The position numbers were made by a program, and so were the translations under genes. The notes under the pieces are model-generated. The model was given only the letters and a program-made list of their open reading frames with translations. It had not been told where the DNA came from and made no database searches. From assembly GCA_964509425.1 (NCBI GenBank), contig CAZDWZ010000009.1, positions 1-64,000 on the forward strand: DNA of 64,000 bases, written 5' to 3'. Below are positions 1-8,265 of the stretch, one piece after another (position 1 is the stretch's first letter; each line of letters begins with the position of its first letter). The DNA is from CAZDWZ01 sp964509425. GTDB lineage: Bacteria > Bdellovibrionota_C > UBA2361 > SZUA-149 > CAZDWZ01.

Positions 1-54
1 GAGAAAAGGATAAAACCTTTTCATTTTTCCTTTGACTTTTAACACAGCCGCTCT

Positions 55-120
55 GGGCGTCCGGTAAGGTCCACGTGAAAGATGGCTTGAATCGCCTAAG
101 AATTTGACTCATCGGAACGC
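55..120. repeat. Dispersed repeat, copy A
   Basis: Begins gggcgtccggtaaggtccac and matches copies near 1245 and 6745 in the same orientation, conserved best over the first 50 bases. It lies beyond the 3' end of the leftward PrsW-like gene. No coding role is visible. Copy A is the most diverged of the three. Confidence 0.6.
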
Positions 121-138
121 CGAGACTTCTCAATGCTA

Positions 139-173
139 GTCTCGAGGAAAGGCGCCATCCGGAACCTCGAGAC
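139..173. terminator. Stem-loop after the PrsW-like gene
   Basis: A perfect 9-bp inverted repeat (GTCTCGAGG / CCTCGAGAC) with a 17-nt loop, about 65 bp past the stop of the leftward gene. There is no long T tract, so a terminator role is inferred from position and stem strength. Confidence 0.45.
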
Positions 174-239
174 GAACTCCAGCGGGTAAGCCAAAATTCG
201 TTGACACAAAAACATCACTTCAACCCTGCTGCCTTGCCA

Positions 240-965
240 TCACTTCGCGCTCTGCTCTTCTCGGAGCACCGACCTCGTCATGCGGAAGAAAATGAAAGCG
301 AGCAAGAGAATAAACGACACCGCTCCGGCGCTCAACCCGGTGACGACCGTGGAGTTGAACAGGCCGTGCAGCGAACACGCTCCGAGGACCATGAGCAGCA
401 GGATCCCGGCGCGCCGCCAGCTCGGTTGCAACGCGAAACGGGCGAAACTGATCGACCAGATTGACTGCGCGCTGTGGGTCCAGAACAACGGCAGCCGCAG
501 GGAGAGCGACAGCATGACGGAATCCGTTCCCGGACGCTCCGCCTCGCGCCAACTAAGCACGCGGTTCAGGTCTTCGGCGCACGTGAACCCTAACCCCGCG
601 GCAACTGCGAGCTTGAAATAGTCGAGCAGCGTGAGCTTCCGACCGGCCCACCGGAGGAGCAACGCTGCCGCTGCTGCCGCCGCCAACTTGATCAACTCTT
701 CGGGGAATGCTGCGAGGTGAAAAAAGACGATCCTCCTCAGCGGACCCCACTCTTCAGAGATGCTGGCGCACCGCACCTCGTTAGACCCGTTCCACAGATC
801 GAACATCCCGAAACCGAATGTCAGCGGCAGGAGAACTGCGCTGCAACAGAACGCCGCACCGACCCATGGAATGGGAGTGCGCTTCCCCAAGCGGCTGAAC
901 GCACAGGCCGCGATACCTGGCGTCGCCACCAAGGCGAACACCGCGGCCCAGTGAACCAGAGTCAT
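240..965 (-). CDS. PrsW-like intramembrane protease/glutamic-type membrane protein
   Basis: A 241-residue polytopic membrane protein with the motif set of the PrsW/CPBP superfamily: FPEELIK at about 87-93 (E89, E90, K93), GFTCAED at about 126-132 (E131), H164 in WTHSAQS, and H200/N204 in SLHGLFN. Known family members cleave membrane-bound substrates such as anti-sigma factors; the substrate here is unknown. The ATG at 965 is chosen because GGAG lies 7 nt upstream; the frame extends upstream to 1007 without a better site. It stands alone, reading leftward, with a strong stem-loop downstream. The family call rests on motif spacing plus hydrophobicity. Confidence 0.75.
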   Translation of the reverse strand: MTLVHWAAVFALVATPGIAACAFSRLGKRTPIPWVGAAFCCSAVLLPLTFGFGMFDLWNGSNEVRCASISEEWGPLRRIVFFHLAAFPEELIKLAAAAAAALLLRWAGRKLTLLDYFKLAVAAGLGFTCAEDLNRVLSWREAERPGTDSVMLSLSLRLPLFWTHSAQSIWSISFARFALQPSWRRAGILLLMVLGACSLHGLFNSTVVTGLSAGAVSFILLLAFIFFRMTRSVLREEQSAK

Positions 966-1244
966 TTTTGTTCTCCGGAAGGAGTAGAACCAGAGAGGAT
1001 GACGCACCCCTCTTCGCCGCTCCGATCAAACGATCGAGGCGGATGAGAGGGTAAATCGAACTCTTCAACACGGATTTAGATGGAAGGAGCAGAGGAACTC
1101 TATACGCCACATTCGGTCCGCATGCACCGCCCGAGATATGCGAAATAGACCGCTGCTACCGCTTTGCTAGAAGTCTCCAAATGTCCCGAGGGACACAATT
1201 AGACGAGGAAAACTGGGACTTTGGGCTTGATCTTCATATTCCCC

Positions 1245-1340
1245 GGGCGTCCGATAAGCTGCACATGAGAGGTGCCTCGAATCACCTGAAAGGTTGAATT
1301 TACCCTTGGCGAATTGGTGCCTGTGGGCGTTCGGACCTTC
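1245..1340. repeat. Dispersed repeat, copy B
   Basis: Shares gggcgtccgataagct with copy C, with recognisable similarity for about 90 bp (roughly three quarters of positions by eye), including gaaaggttga / gaaaacttgg and ggcgaa blocks. It lies in the 966-1421 spacer, about 80 bp past the 3' end of the leftward gene ending at 1422. No gene is seen in the rest of this spacer. Confidence 0.65.
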
Positions 1341-1421
1341 GAGTGCGTCCGAGACGGTGGAAACTTTTCGACGGGATTGGTTTAGGGAAGTTCTCGAACC
1401 CTCCGAGGATCCGATATTTAG

Positions 1422-2231
1422 CTAGGCTCGAGGGATCGAATGCATTTGGTTGTCGCATCGCGTTCCGTTTACTACTAACCATTCGCCGGTCTCCCACAAT
1501 CCGTCCGGCTTACCGGGACCGAATCGAAGGTCCAAACGAATCTCGAGGTCTTTCCAGGGATGATTGACGAACAGAGAGAGAAAGTAATCTTCCAAGCCCG
1601 GCAGAGACACACTCTTCCTTCCAGGAAACATTCGAATCAAGTCAGAGCGACTCAAGTCGGTCTGTATGTCAATCTGCACTGCCGTCCGGGAGCCAGGAGA
1701 AAGCTCCACCAACTCAAAACGCGGAGTGCTATGTGGTGTGAATTCGGTGATACCCTTCATATGTTCTGTCGCGTCCCCCGGAACTATAAAAAACCAAGGC
1801 TCGCCTGTTGGGTATGCGTACATCAGTGAAGATTCCCCCAGCCTCGTTACGAGATCCACCCAGGGGCCTTCTACGCCATCAGCTGGTAGGTTTATGCCGG
1901 TGTGATCAACCCAAGTTACGTGCCCTCTCAGCATTCGAACAACTTCACGGAGCTCGACACATTCAGCCTGCAGCCAGTCTTGCGCACTACGACCAGCAGA
2001 TTGCAACGTTTGCGAGGGAAATCCTGTTCCCTCGAATTCGATCTTTGGTGCCTGAATATCTTCAACTGCAAGTCGGGTCGTTGGAGACTTGAAATTTTGA
2101 CCTCCCGCCGAGATTTCAACGAAATCCTTTTCCCGTCGAGTAACCGGGCACAAGGACAGTAGGTTTAGCAGCTCATTCGCTACACCAGAAGAATCTTCGG
2201 GGAAGGTATATTTGATACTCGTGAGTCGCAT
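1422..2231 (-). CDS. Unrecognised 269-residue protein
   Basis: An intact frame with even amino-acid use and no signal peptide or membrane segment, so probably cytosolic. It opens MRLTSIKYTFPED and has an acidic, mixed alpha/beta-like composition with a Trp-rich end (NHPWKDLEIRLDLRFG, then WETGEWLVVNG). No family was recognised. It stands alone, reading leftward, with an 8-bp stem-loop 40 bp upstream of the start. Length and lack of strong bias make it likely to be real; function is not assignable. Confidence 0.6.
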   Translation of the reverse strand: MRLTSIKYTFPEDSSGVANELLNLLSLCPVTRREKDFVEISAGGQNFKSPTTRLAVEDIQAPKIEFEGTGFPSQTLQSAGRSAQDWLQAECVELREVVRMLRGHVTWVDHTGINLPADGVEGPWVDLVTRLGESSLMYAYPTGEPWFFIVPGDATEHMKGITEFTPHSTPRFELVELSPGSRTAVQIDIQTDLSRSDLIRMFPGRKSVSLPGLEDYFLSLFVNHPWKDLEIRLDLRFGPGKPDGLWETGEWLVVNGTRCDNQMHSIPRA

Positions 2232-2270
2232 GGTAATTACGGTGATAGAACGTTACGACGATAGAAGGCC

Positions 2271-2306
2271 AAATGCGAAATGCTAATTCATTCGGTCCTC
2301 GCATTT
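2271..2306. repeat. Stem-loop upstream of the 1422-2231 gene
   Basis: A perfect 8-bp inverted repeat (AAATGCGA / TCGCATTT) around a 20-nt loop. It lies 40 bp upstream of the leftward start at 2231, so it could be a leader structure or an upstream terminator. Confidence 0.4.
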
Positions 2307-2376
2307 GAGACAAGAATAAAGAATAACATGGGCGCTGGTCGGCCAGTAGAATGATTTTATTACCTTTGCATAACGT

Positions 2377-2399
2377 TTCTGCCCGTCGAGCAGGCAGAA
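2377..2399. repeat. Short perfect stem-loop
   Basis: A 7-bp inverted repeat (TTCTGCC / GGCAGAA) with a 9-nt loop in the spacer between the 1422-2231 gene and the csaA remnant. No flanking T tract. Confidence 0.35.
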
Positions 2400-2522
2400 T
2401 TATTCTGATCTACGCTTCACATGCAACAAGCGATGTAATGCTCTCGTAGTTACTCGCCTCGCGAAGCAGAGACATTCCAAACTTGGATGTCTGCCGAGAC
2501 TGCCCTTGTGAATGGAGACCGA

Positions 2523-2738
2523 TCAAAACAACCGCCCACCCAGTCGCACCGCTCTGACCGGACCGATGAGAACTGCGTTCCCACGGTCGTCGGGAAAACC
2601 CAGAATGAGGACCTCGGACATTGCTGTTCCGACCTGTCGCGGCGGGAAGTTTACTACTGACGCGATGAGGCGACCCACGAGTTCCTCGGCGTTATAATTT
2701 GCTGGTAGTTGAGCACACGACATCTTGGTTCCAAGCAT
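2523..2738 (-). pseudogene. csaA: C-terminal remnant of CsaA-type tRNA-binding/chaperone protein
   Basis: The 71-residue frame reads MSCAQLPANYNAEELVGR, then VVNFPPRQVGTAMSEVLILG and ends GGRLF. This is the C-terminal half of the CsaA/MetRS-C EMAP-like OB fold (SSAQ..Y..E.LV...V.AVVNFPPR..G...SEVLVLG). Complete CsaA is about 110 residues; the first ~45 are missing, and the sequence immediately upstream does not encode them in any obvious way. The gene therefore looks cut at its 5' end. It overlaps, on the other strand, the remnant starting near 2699. CsaA binds tRNA-like RNA and may act as an export chaperone. Confidence 0.7.
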
Positions 2739-3103
2739 ATGCCGATTTTTCGACGTTATTTCCCCGTAAGCGGAGTATCGAGCTCAATGAGTGGTTGTGG
2801 ACATATGCCAACCGTCGCGCAAAGAAGGGAATTCTTTTTCGCGGAGTCGTCACGAGATCGCCAGAGTCAGACCTCGCCTATAAAAAACGAGTGAGCCAGA
2901 AGCGCGAGCTCCGACTCCTCGAAGGGAAATCGTTGTCAGTAGAAATAAACCTTTTCGATCAGTACGTCGCCATAACAAGCACCTCAACGGAGATGATGGG
3001 TGTACTCATCGAAAGTGAGCCGATAGCAGAGAGCACGAAGCAATTGTTTGATGCTCTTTGGGTAAAGCTCCCAGAGTACTTGCCTTTGATCAAGCGTACT
3101 TGA
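2699..3103 (+). pseudogene. C-terminal remnant of a TrmB-like transcription regulator
   Basis: The 134-residue frame contains YADFSTLFPRKRSIELNEWL, an RR.KKGI region, then VAITSTSTEMMGVLIESEPI and a terminal FDALWVKLPEYLPL. This matches the effector-domain end of TrmB-family regulators and parallels the intact gene at 27521-28369 (GVIIENETIYEMQSALWNLL). The N-terminal winged helix (about 130 residues) is absent, and the apparent start lies on the opposite strand of the csaA remnant, so this is a 5'-truncated copy left by a deletion or rearrangement. It could still be translated, but without a DNA-binding domain. Confidence 0.6.
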
Positions 3104-3166
3104 TCTCCCCATCCTTCGGGCTTCCGATATGGTGTCTGTGGCTTACTTCGCTGTGCTGGCGCTAGG

Positions 3167-3499
3167 TCAGTCCACCCCGCGTGGTGGCACTACCTTTTTG
3201 AATGCATCAAACGGATCGAACATCGGAGTTCTGATCGGCCTCGGTGGCGGAAGGATTGGCAGCACTCGCTTCTCTTGTTTCGCCTGATCGCCGCGGCGAT
3301 CACTCTCGTCTGAATGAGATATCAAATTCCCCGTCCCTTCGCCGCGACGCGAGTCAACGAAGGAATTCAGGCTCTCCCTATCTCTCACGCCCGCTGAGTT
3401 CAATGTCAGCGAGTCAGAGCCCACGGGCTCGTCTGGTGGCGGGAGATTGAGCGGAGAGTTTGATACCTTGGAGCTGTTGTTGGTTGTTTGGAGTTTCAT
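3167..3499 (-). CDS. Proline-rich low-complexity protein
   Basis: A 110-residue protein starting MKLQTTNNSSKVSNSP, rich in Ser, Asn, Pro and charged residues, with LPPPDEP near residue 20 and ILPPPRPIRTP near 83. Probably disordered and cytosolic, with no signal peptide. The ATG at 3499 is preferred over an in-frame TTG at 3529. It lies 60 bp downstream of the 3560-4441 gene on the same strand, and both carry proline-rich LPP segments, so they may form an operon. No family recognised. Confidence 0.5.
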   Translation of the reverse strand: MKLQTTNNSSKVSNSPLNLPPPDEPVGSDSLTLNSAGVRDRESLNSFVDSRRGEGTGNLISHSDESDRRGDQAKQEKRVLPILPPPRPIRTPMFDPFDAFKKVVPPRGVD

Positions 3500-3559
3500 C
3501 GTGTTCTCTTTGTTCTCAGATTGGTTCAATTTCTGCGCGAAGTAGCCTGGAAAGATTCG

Positions 3560-4441
3560 CTACGGTTTCTTATCTCCGGGTAGCGGTGGCAATCCCGTCG
3601 TTCTCTTTTCTGGAATGGTGATTGGTGACAATTTGTATTCAGCGACCGCTGATTTTGTTTTCGGATCCACCGTAATTGTTGAGGTAAACTTTGTAACCTC
3701 AGCTCCCCCGGGTGCCCTGAGCGAAACATCGATTGCGTTAGGGGCAGGCTGCGTAAGTTTCAGTCCCGCCAAGCTTCCGGCAGGAAGCCCGAGGGCGCTA
3801 GCGAATTCGTCCAGCACTTTCCGTCGGGTGTGCATGGAAAGCGCTCCTTCCGTTTCGTCGGTAATGTGCCAGCGCTCAACCTCCTTGGGATAGCGTCCAA
3901 CAACTGCCGCGACGTCATGCCTTCTTTGCCAGTCAAGCAGTGTCGCGAATTTATCCCTGTTGCGGTCGAGCCAAATTACACCAGTGCCCCTTTCGATGTG
4001 GAGGTCCATCGTTACTTTATCACGAAATACGAGTTCCCCTCGAAGTGTGCCATCATATCGTGCATCTCCGTTTGCGTCTGCGTAGAGGTTGATGTCGTAT
4101 CCCTTTGGAAGGCCAAGAGCTCTTCTCAGCACACCTTTGACTGCTTCAACACGATCGTCATCGAGAACGTAGCGGTCGCCATCCTTCCTCTTCCACGCCG
4201 ACAACTCTTCATCGAACTTTCGGCCTGTAACTCGTTCAAACTCGGCGATTTCTCGCTTGAGCCTTTCGGCAACTTTTGCTTCCGGGGTCTGTTCGGGGGC
4301 GTCTTTATCTCGTGGGAGTGGGGGAAGTTGAATTTCGGCACAACCCTCAATTGCGACGGTTGCCTCGGGAACTGGGTTCGGTAGTTGAACTTGTACTTGA
4401 TTGGAGTCAGACGTAGCCGATGTGACGATACTTTGTGACAT
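3560..4441 (-). CDS. Unrecognised 293-residue soluble protein
   Basis: Starts MSQSIVTSATSDSNQ with GAGGGA about 9 nt upstream of the ATG at 4441. The first ~60 residues are low-complexity and Pro-rich (VQLPNPVPEA, QLPPLPRDKDAPEQ). A structured middle follows with charged helices (VAERLKREIAEFERVTGRKF) and DANGDARYDGTLRGELVF, resembling a Ca-loop-like acidic turn (DANGDARYD). It ends TTGLPPLPGDKKP, echoing the N-terminal LPPLPRDKD. No signal peptide or TM segment. It is followed on the same strand by the 3167-3499 gene. Function unknown. Confidence 0.6.
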   Translation of the reverse strand: MSQSIVTSATSDSNQVQVQLPNPVPEATVAIEGCAEIQLPPLPRDKDAPEQTPEAKVAERLKREIAEFERVTGRKFDEELSAWKRKDGDRYVLDDDRVEAVKGVLRRALGLPKGYDINLYADANGDARYDGTLRGELVFRDKVTMDLHIERGTGVIWLDRNRDKFATLLDWQRRHDVAAVVGRYPKEVERWHITDETEGALSMHTRRKVLDEFASALGLPAGSLAGLKLTQPAPNAIDVSLRAPGGAEVTKFTSTITVDPKTKSAVAEYKLSPITIPEKRTTGLPPLPGDKKP

Positions 4442-5358
4442 AAGTGAGATTCCCTCTAGAAGATTTAACCTTCGAATGAGATTGTGATTCGAAGCGAATT
4501 TGCCAAAGCGTGCAATTACGGCTTCGGACAAGAATTAGAGGCAAAAAGGATTATTCTCTTCTGGTTCCGAGTTCCTTTTCACTAGGCCTCGGTCTATCCC
4601 CGTGTTGAGTTCCTCGGGCTGAACGGGGAGCGGGATATCGGGCCGATGAGGAAAAGCTTCAACCGCTCGTTTTACCGGATCGTGCAAAAATGGCAGAGCC
4701 GGGGGTTTTCTTGGGGCAATTCACCGTGCTCTGCCGAACTTCTCATCCTACAACGAATGATCGAATCTTATTTAGTCGTGAGGGACGTTAATATCGGACG
4801 CGCCAGGATTCTCCACAGGCTTCCTTCGAGCGATATGCCACTCTGATAAAGATTAATTTGGCTTCGTCTTTAGCCGTACCTGCTCTTCATGCAGCTTCTC
4901 GCGCAGAGCATCGACTGCTGCGGCAGCAAATCCCACTGGAACCTCTTTGTCGCTCTCAAGCATTCTAGCGGTAAGAACCTAATTTCGTGCACGGATGACA
5001 GCGGGATCGGTGGTCTCAAATGTTTTACCGCCCTGCGTTATTTCGAGCGTAAATCTTCCAGACCCGTTCGAGCTATTCGCCTGGCATTCTCGCGACACGG
5101 AAATCTATCGAACATGGAGAAGACAAGTCTCCATGTTCGAAGAGAATAGTGTTCCGCGCGCCGACCCGCCCAACTCCGTAGAATTTTGCGAACGTTTGCT
5201 CGGGCGAGCATTTTCTCGATTCGTCTGAGACCGCGAGGAGGGATGAGACGCCTTTAGGATGCGTATGTGTTCGATTTGAGAGAATCTCTGTTGGCTTTCA
5301 TTTTGCCTGAGGAAGCACGTTCCGGCAATGGCCCTCGTCAGTCTTGACTAAGCGATCC
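4442..5358. other. Long spacer with two strong stem-loops
   Basis: No convincing gene in about 900 bp; short frames here lack a binding site and plausible composition. Two structures stand out: an 8-bp repeat GGCAGAGC / GCTCTGCC at 4692-4735, and a perfect 12-bp stem CGAACATGGAGA / TCTCCATGTTCG with a 7-nt loop at 5109-5139. The second is strong enough to be a terminator or the end of a lost gene. Confidence 0.5.
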
Positions 5359-6768
5359 ATGCAGAGCATCTTTTCGCGCATGCTCAACCAACTCGACGTC
5401 ATTATCATTGTTCTGTACATAGTGGCGGTCAATGTAATCTCCTCCCTCAAGCAGAGAAATAAGAACGTCGACGACTATTTGCTGAACTCCAGAAACACCA
5501 GTTTCTTTTTTCTGCTTTGTTCGACGGCGGCTACGATAGCAGGGGCCGGAACCGTAGTGGGAGTCAGCGCAGAAGCCGGCAGAACCGGGATTTCTTTCGG
5601 GATAATTACTGGCCTTGCAATCTCGTCGAACATGCTCCTGTACATCTTTCTTGTACCTCGAATTCGTGCAGCTTGCGACATTGATGGGATCAGAAATCCG
5701 GCAGAACTGCTTCGCGCACGCTGCGGCCCTATGAGTCATTGCCTCCTCTCTCTTGCTTACGTCTTGGTAGCGATGATTTGGACGGCGGTGCAATTTCTCG
5801 CGATCGCAAATCTGTTCGGACAGCTCTTTGGCTTTTCGATTCCGCAAGGCTTGCTTCTGGCGTATTTGGTAGTTGTCGTCTACACGGCCATCGGTGGACT
5901 GCTCAGTGATATCATTTCTGACTTTGTAGAATTTTGGATCAAGCTCCTCGTGATTGTCTTCATGCTTCCTTCGCTCTTTTCGACTCATGGTTCTAACTCT
6001 GCAAGTCTTCCTCCCTCGTACTTCGACCCGACCGCTTATGGCGGTGTCGTTTTGCTGATTGGAAGTGCGGTTATCGGCGGTCTATATCCTCTTGCCCAGG
6101 CGCATGATTGGATGCGTATTAACTCCGCGAGAAGTACCCGAGACGCCAGACTTTCGTATCTCTTTGCCCTTCCTATCGTCCTCGCGTTCGTTGCCTCAGC
6201 TGTCTATCTGGGTCTCGTAGGTGCGGTTGAAGGCTTTTCGAGCGCAAGAGACTCACTCCTCTTCCGGCTTTTCGATGACTCCCTTCCGACCGGAATTCGT
6301 GGAATTGCATATGCCGGTGTTCTTGCCGTGGTGATGTCGTCTATTAACAGCATTATGCTCGGTGCTGCCGCAACCCTTCATTCGATGAAGCGCACGTCGA
6401 GCAATGAACGAACAAAAATACGGGAACTCCGCGCTCTCGTTGCTCTCTTTGGTGCGTTTTGTGCATTTGCGGCAGGGTTGTATCCACGCTTGGTAGAGCT
6501 GACGGTGATCGGGTCTTTTACATCGCTCTGCTTGGGCCCTGTGATCATTCTGACTCTCTTAGAAAAACTCCGGTCAGATAAAATTGCTTCTCTCTCGATC
6601 GTTCTCGGTATTCTTGGTTTGGCGGTTTCGTTGCCCTTGGTGGGAAAGTCGGCTTTTCTGTTCGGCCTTCTGGGGGCGGTGTCCCCAATTCTTTTGCAGA
6701 AATTGCTAAACTTGCGCGTGCAAAACCTGCTCGCCTTGTCCTCAGGGCGTCCGATAAGCTCCACGTGA
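5359..6768 (+). CDS. Sodium:solute symporter (SSS) family transporter
   Basis: A roughly 470-residue integral membrane protein with about 12 hydrophobic segments. SSS signatures include KNVDDYLLNSRN (the S/G-R-N loop after TM1), TAATIAGAGTVVGVSAEAGRTG in TM2, IGGLLSDIISDFVEFW in TM5-6, and LAQAHDWMRINSARS then SSINSIMLGAAA in later helices. Members couple uptake of sugars, amino acids, urea or osmolytes to Na+; the substrate cannot be told. The start is uncertain: TTG 5344, ATG 5359 and ATG 5380 are in frame and none has a clear Shine-Dalgarno. Its last ~8 codons and TGA stop lie inside dispersed repeat copy C, so the natural C-terminus may have been replaced. Confidence 0.85.
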   Translation: MQSIFSRMLNQLDVIIIVLYIVAVNVISSLKQRNKNVDDYLLNSRNTSFFFLLCSTAATIAGAGTVVGVSAEAGRTGISFGIITGLAISSNMLLYIFLVPRIRAACDIDGIRNPAELLRARCGPMSHCLLSLAYVLVAMIWTAVQFLAIANLFGQLFGFSIPQGLLLAYLVVVVYTAIGGLLSDIISDFVEFWIKLLVIVFMLPSLFSTHGSNSASLPPSYFDPTAYGGVVLLIGSAVIGGLYPLAQAHDWMRINSARSTRDARLSYLFALPIVLAFVASAVYLGLVGAVEGFSSARDSLLFRLFDDSLPTGIRGIAYAGVLAVVMSSINSIMLGAAATLHSMKRTSSNERTKIRELRALVALFGAFCAFAAGLYPRLVELTVIGSFTSLCLGPVIILTLLEKLRSDKIASLSIVLGILGLAVSLPLVGKSAFLFGLLGAVSPILLQKLLNLRVQNLLALSSGRPISST

Positions 6769-6845
6769 GAGATGGTTCGAGCCGCTTGAAAACTTGGAGA
6801 TATCCTCGGCGAACTGCTCCGTGTGTGGGTCTGATTCTGGCGAGG
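6745..6845. repeat. Dispersed repeat, copy C
   Basis: Begins gggcgtccgataagctccac and aligns with copy B for about 90 bp. Its first bases encode GRPISST and the TGA stop of the symporter. It lies 150 bp past the 3' end of the leftward gene at 6993-7319, mirroring the position of copies A and B past leftward genes. Contains the palindrome CACGTG. Confidence 0.65.
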
Positions 6846-6911
6846 CAGGCTGCCACGTTTCATGGGCGGAACTCGAATCACGGCCAGGTGTTTTGCGACT
6901 TTTCCGAACCG

Positions 6912-6990
6912 CTATGAGGACCGGAGAGAGTCCTTCGTGCGAGTATACTTGGGCGAACCCTCGGTAGAAAACCTCCCGCCGTCCTCATAG
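6912..6990. terminator. Long composite stem-loop abutting the 6993-7319 stop codon
   Basis: Outer perfect 10-bp arms CTATGAGGAC and GTCCTCATAG enclose about 59 nt with weaker inner pairing. The arm ends 2 nt after the TAA of the leftward gene. No T tract, so it may be a Rho-independent-like terminator, an mRNA-stabilising 3' structure, or the boundary of a mobile single-gene unit. Confidence 0.5.
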
Positions 6991-6992
6991 TG

Positions 6993-7319
6993 TTAGTTGC
7001 CAGGGAAGAGTCGGTTGCAGTCTCGGACGAACCCGTTCAGGTTTGCCTGCTCGGTAGCGCTGTCCCGTCCCGGACGGAAGCTCTCGATCGTGCTGAGTTC
7101 GAGCAGAGTGAGAACCTCGTTGGCCACTCTCGTAATCTCGACTCCGGTCTGATCCACTGCTCCCTCCCAGAGATCTCCGAGCACCTTCAGGCGCTCCTGG
7201 GCGGCGTCTCGGAGAGCTGTCAGCAAGTCGTCTTCGCTACGCGCGACGACGGCCGCGACGAACCGCTCGACAGCGCGTCTCGCCTGTCCGACCGCGCGCT
7301 TCATCCCGATTCGAGCCAC
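6993..7319 (-). CDS. Small GC-rich helical protein, unknown
   Basis: A 108-residue protein from a GTG start (VARIGMKRAVGQ) with GAGG about 6 nt upstream. It appears almost entirely alpha-helical with Arg/Ala/Leu-rich amphipathic repeats (AVERFVAAVVARSEDD, ALRDAAQERLKVLGDLWE, ITRVANEVLTLLELS). No signal peptide or TM helix. Third codon positions are visibly GC-richer than in neighbouring genes. It is bracketed by inverted repeats at 6912-6990 (after the stop) and 7353-7403 (before the start). One of the GC-rich single-gene units; function unknown. Confidence 0.6.
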   Translation of the reverse strand: MARIGMKRAVGQARRAVERFVAAVVARSEDDLLTALRDAAQERLKVLGDLWEGAVDQTGVEITRVANEVLTLLELSTIESFRPGRDSATEQANLNGFVRDCNRLFPGN

Positions 7320-7352
7320 TTTTTCACCTCGCAGAACACGTTGAGGACCTGT

Positions 7353-7403
7353 CTCTCCGGTCCCATCACCTTTGATTATTCAGGGAGAGGCGGGAGAAGG
7401 TGA
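7353..7403. promoter_or_regulatory. Interleaved inverted repeats upstream of the 7319 start
   Basis: Two inverted repeats interlock: CTCTCC (7353) with GGAGAG (7384), and TCACCTT (7366) with AAGGTGA (7397). They cannot form as simple nested hairpins together, so they would be alternative stems or a pseudoknot in the leader. They lie 34-84 bp upstream of the leftward GTG. Confidence 0.35.
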
Positions 7404-7609
7404 ACTGCAGCGGAGCTGCAAAATGATTTCTCTAAGCAAACAAGTTGCAGAGGATAAGTTTTCTGACGTCGTTGCAGATTATTTGGTTTATTATCCGATT
7501 TGAACCCCAACGCCCTTCGATTGTCCCAACTCGAAGTAATACTCTATCAACTAAGAGCCGTACGCAGACCGATTGAGACACTCGCATCGACAATCGAGGG
7601 AGGGCCGTT

Positions 7610-7989
7610 GTGAAATCTTCAGACCACACGTTTCTTGAACAGCTCTACACGAGACCAGAGTATGTTCACCTTCGCGATTTCTCGGTCTCATCTGCAGGAA
7701 AAGGAGTTGCCGTCTTATCGTTTCCTCACAACCCGCGCACACGCGACCTGACGCATGTCGGCGCAGCGGAGATACTTGCTGGAGTTTCGCAAGCAGCATA
7801 CTGTCTCGGGAATCGCACATTTCCAAGTCTCTTCCGCCGCGAGCTCATGGCACGCCTTTTCTTCAACTGCGCCTCCGATTTAAGAAGATGTTGTCTCCTG
7901 CCACGGATGCGGAGGTGGATATCTTTAGTACGCCCGATCTTGATATCCCCGGGACGATTGTTATGCCCCTCCTCAAAGGGCTTGATTAG
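7610..7989 (+). pseudogene. Frameshifted hotdog-fold (FcoT-like) thioesterase
   Basis: From GTG 7610 the frame reads SSDHTFLEQLYTRPEYVHL and later HVGAAEILAGVSQAAYCLGN, then turns into implausible Arg/Cys-rich sequence. A different frame from about 7825 continues PRAHGTPFLQLRLRFKKMLS followed by TDAEVDIFSTPDLDIPG to a stop at 7989. Joined, the two resemble a hotdog thioesterase with its central HxxGAAEILAGVSQ helix and later strands. One indel between about 7800 and 7850 explains the break; it could be a real pseudogene or a sequence error. Family assignment is tentative. Confidence 0.45.
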
Positions 7990-8265
7990 CTCGAAGATCT
8001 GTAGTTACCTTTGACGCATTGCTGCGTGTTGGAATCGACCCCGCTGAACGCGTTCGCGAAATCAGAAGAGCGTCACACTGATTCTTCAAGATACAACATC
8101 GGTCCACCGGGTGACATGCCAAGTTCCGACCGAAATTGTTTGTCCGTGGGTACCATTTCCAGATAGAACGCTCCTCTCCGTCAAGAGTTCTGAGCGCTCA
8201 AGTGAACCTTCGGAACCTCCGATAGTCTAGCCAGCGCCGTTTCCGTCGCTTTCTAGGAGTGGCCA

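Noticed and set aside
4646..5228. Short frames between the 3560-4441 gene and the symporter
   Set aside because: No ribosome sites, unusual Cys/Arg content, and mutually overlapping; treated as spacer.
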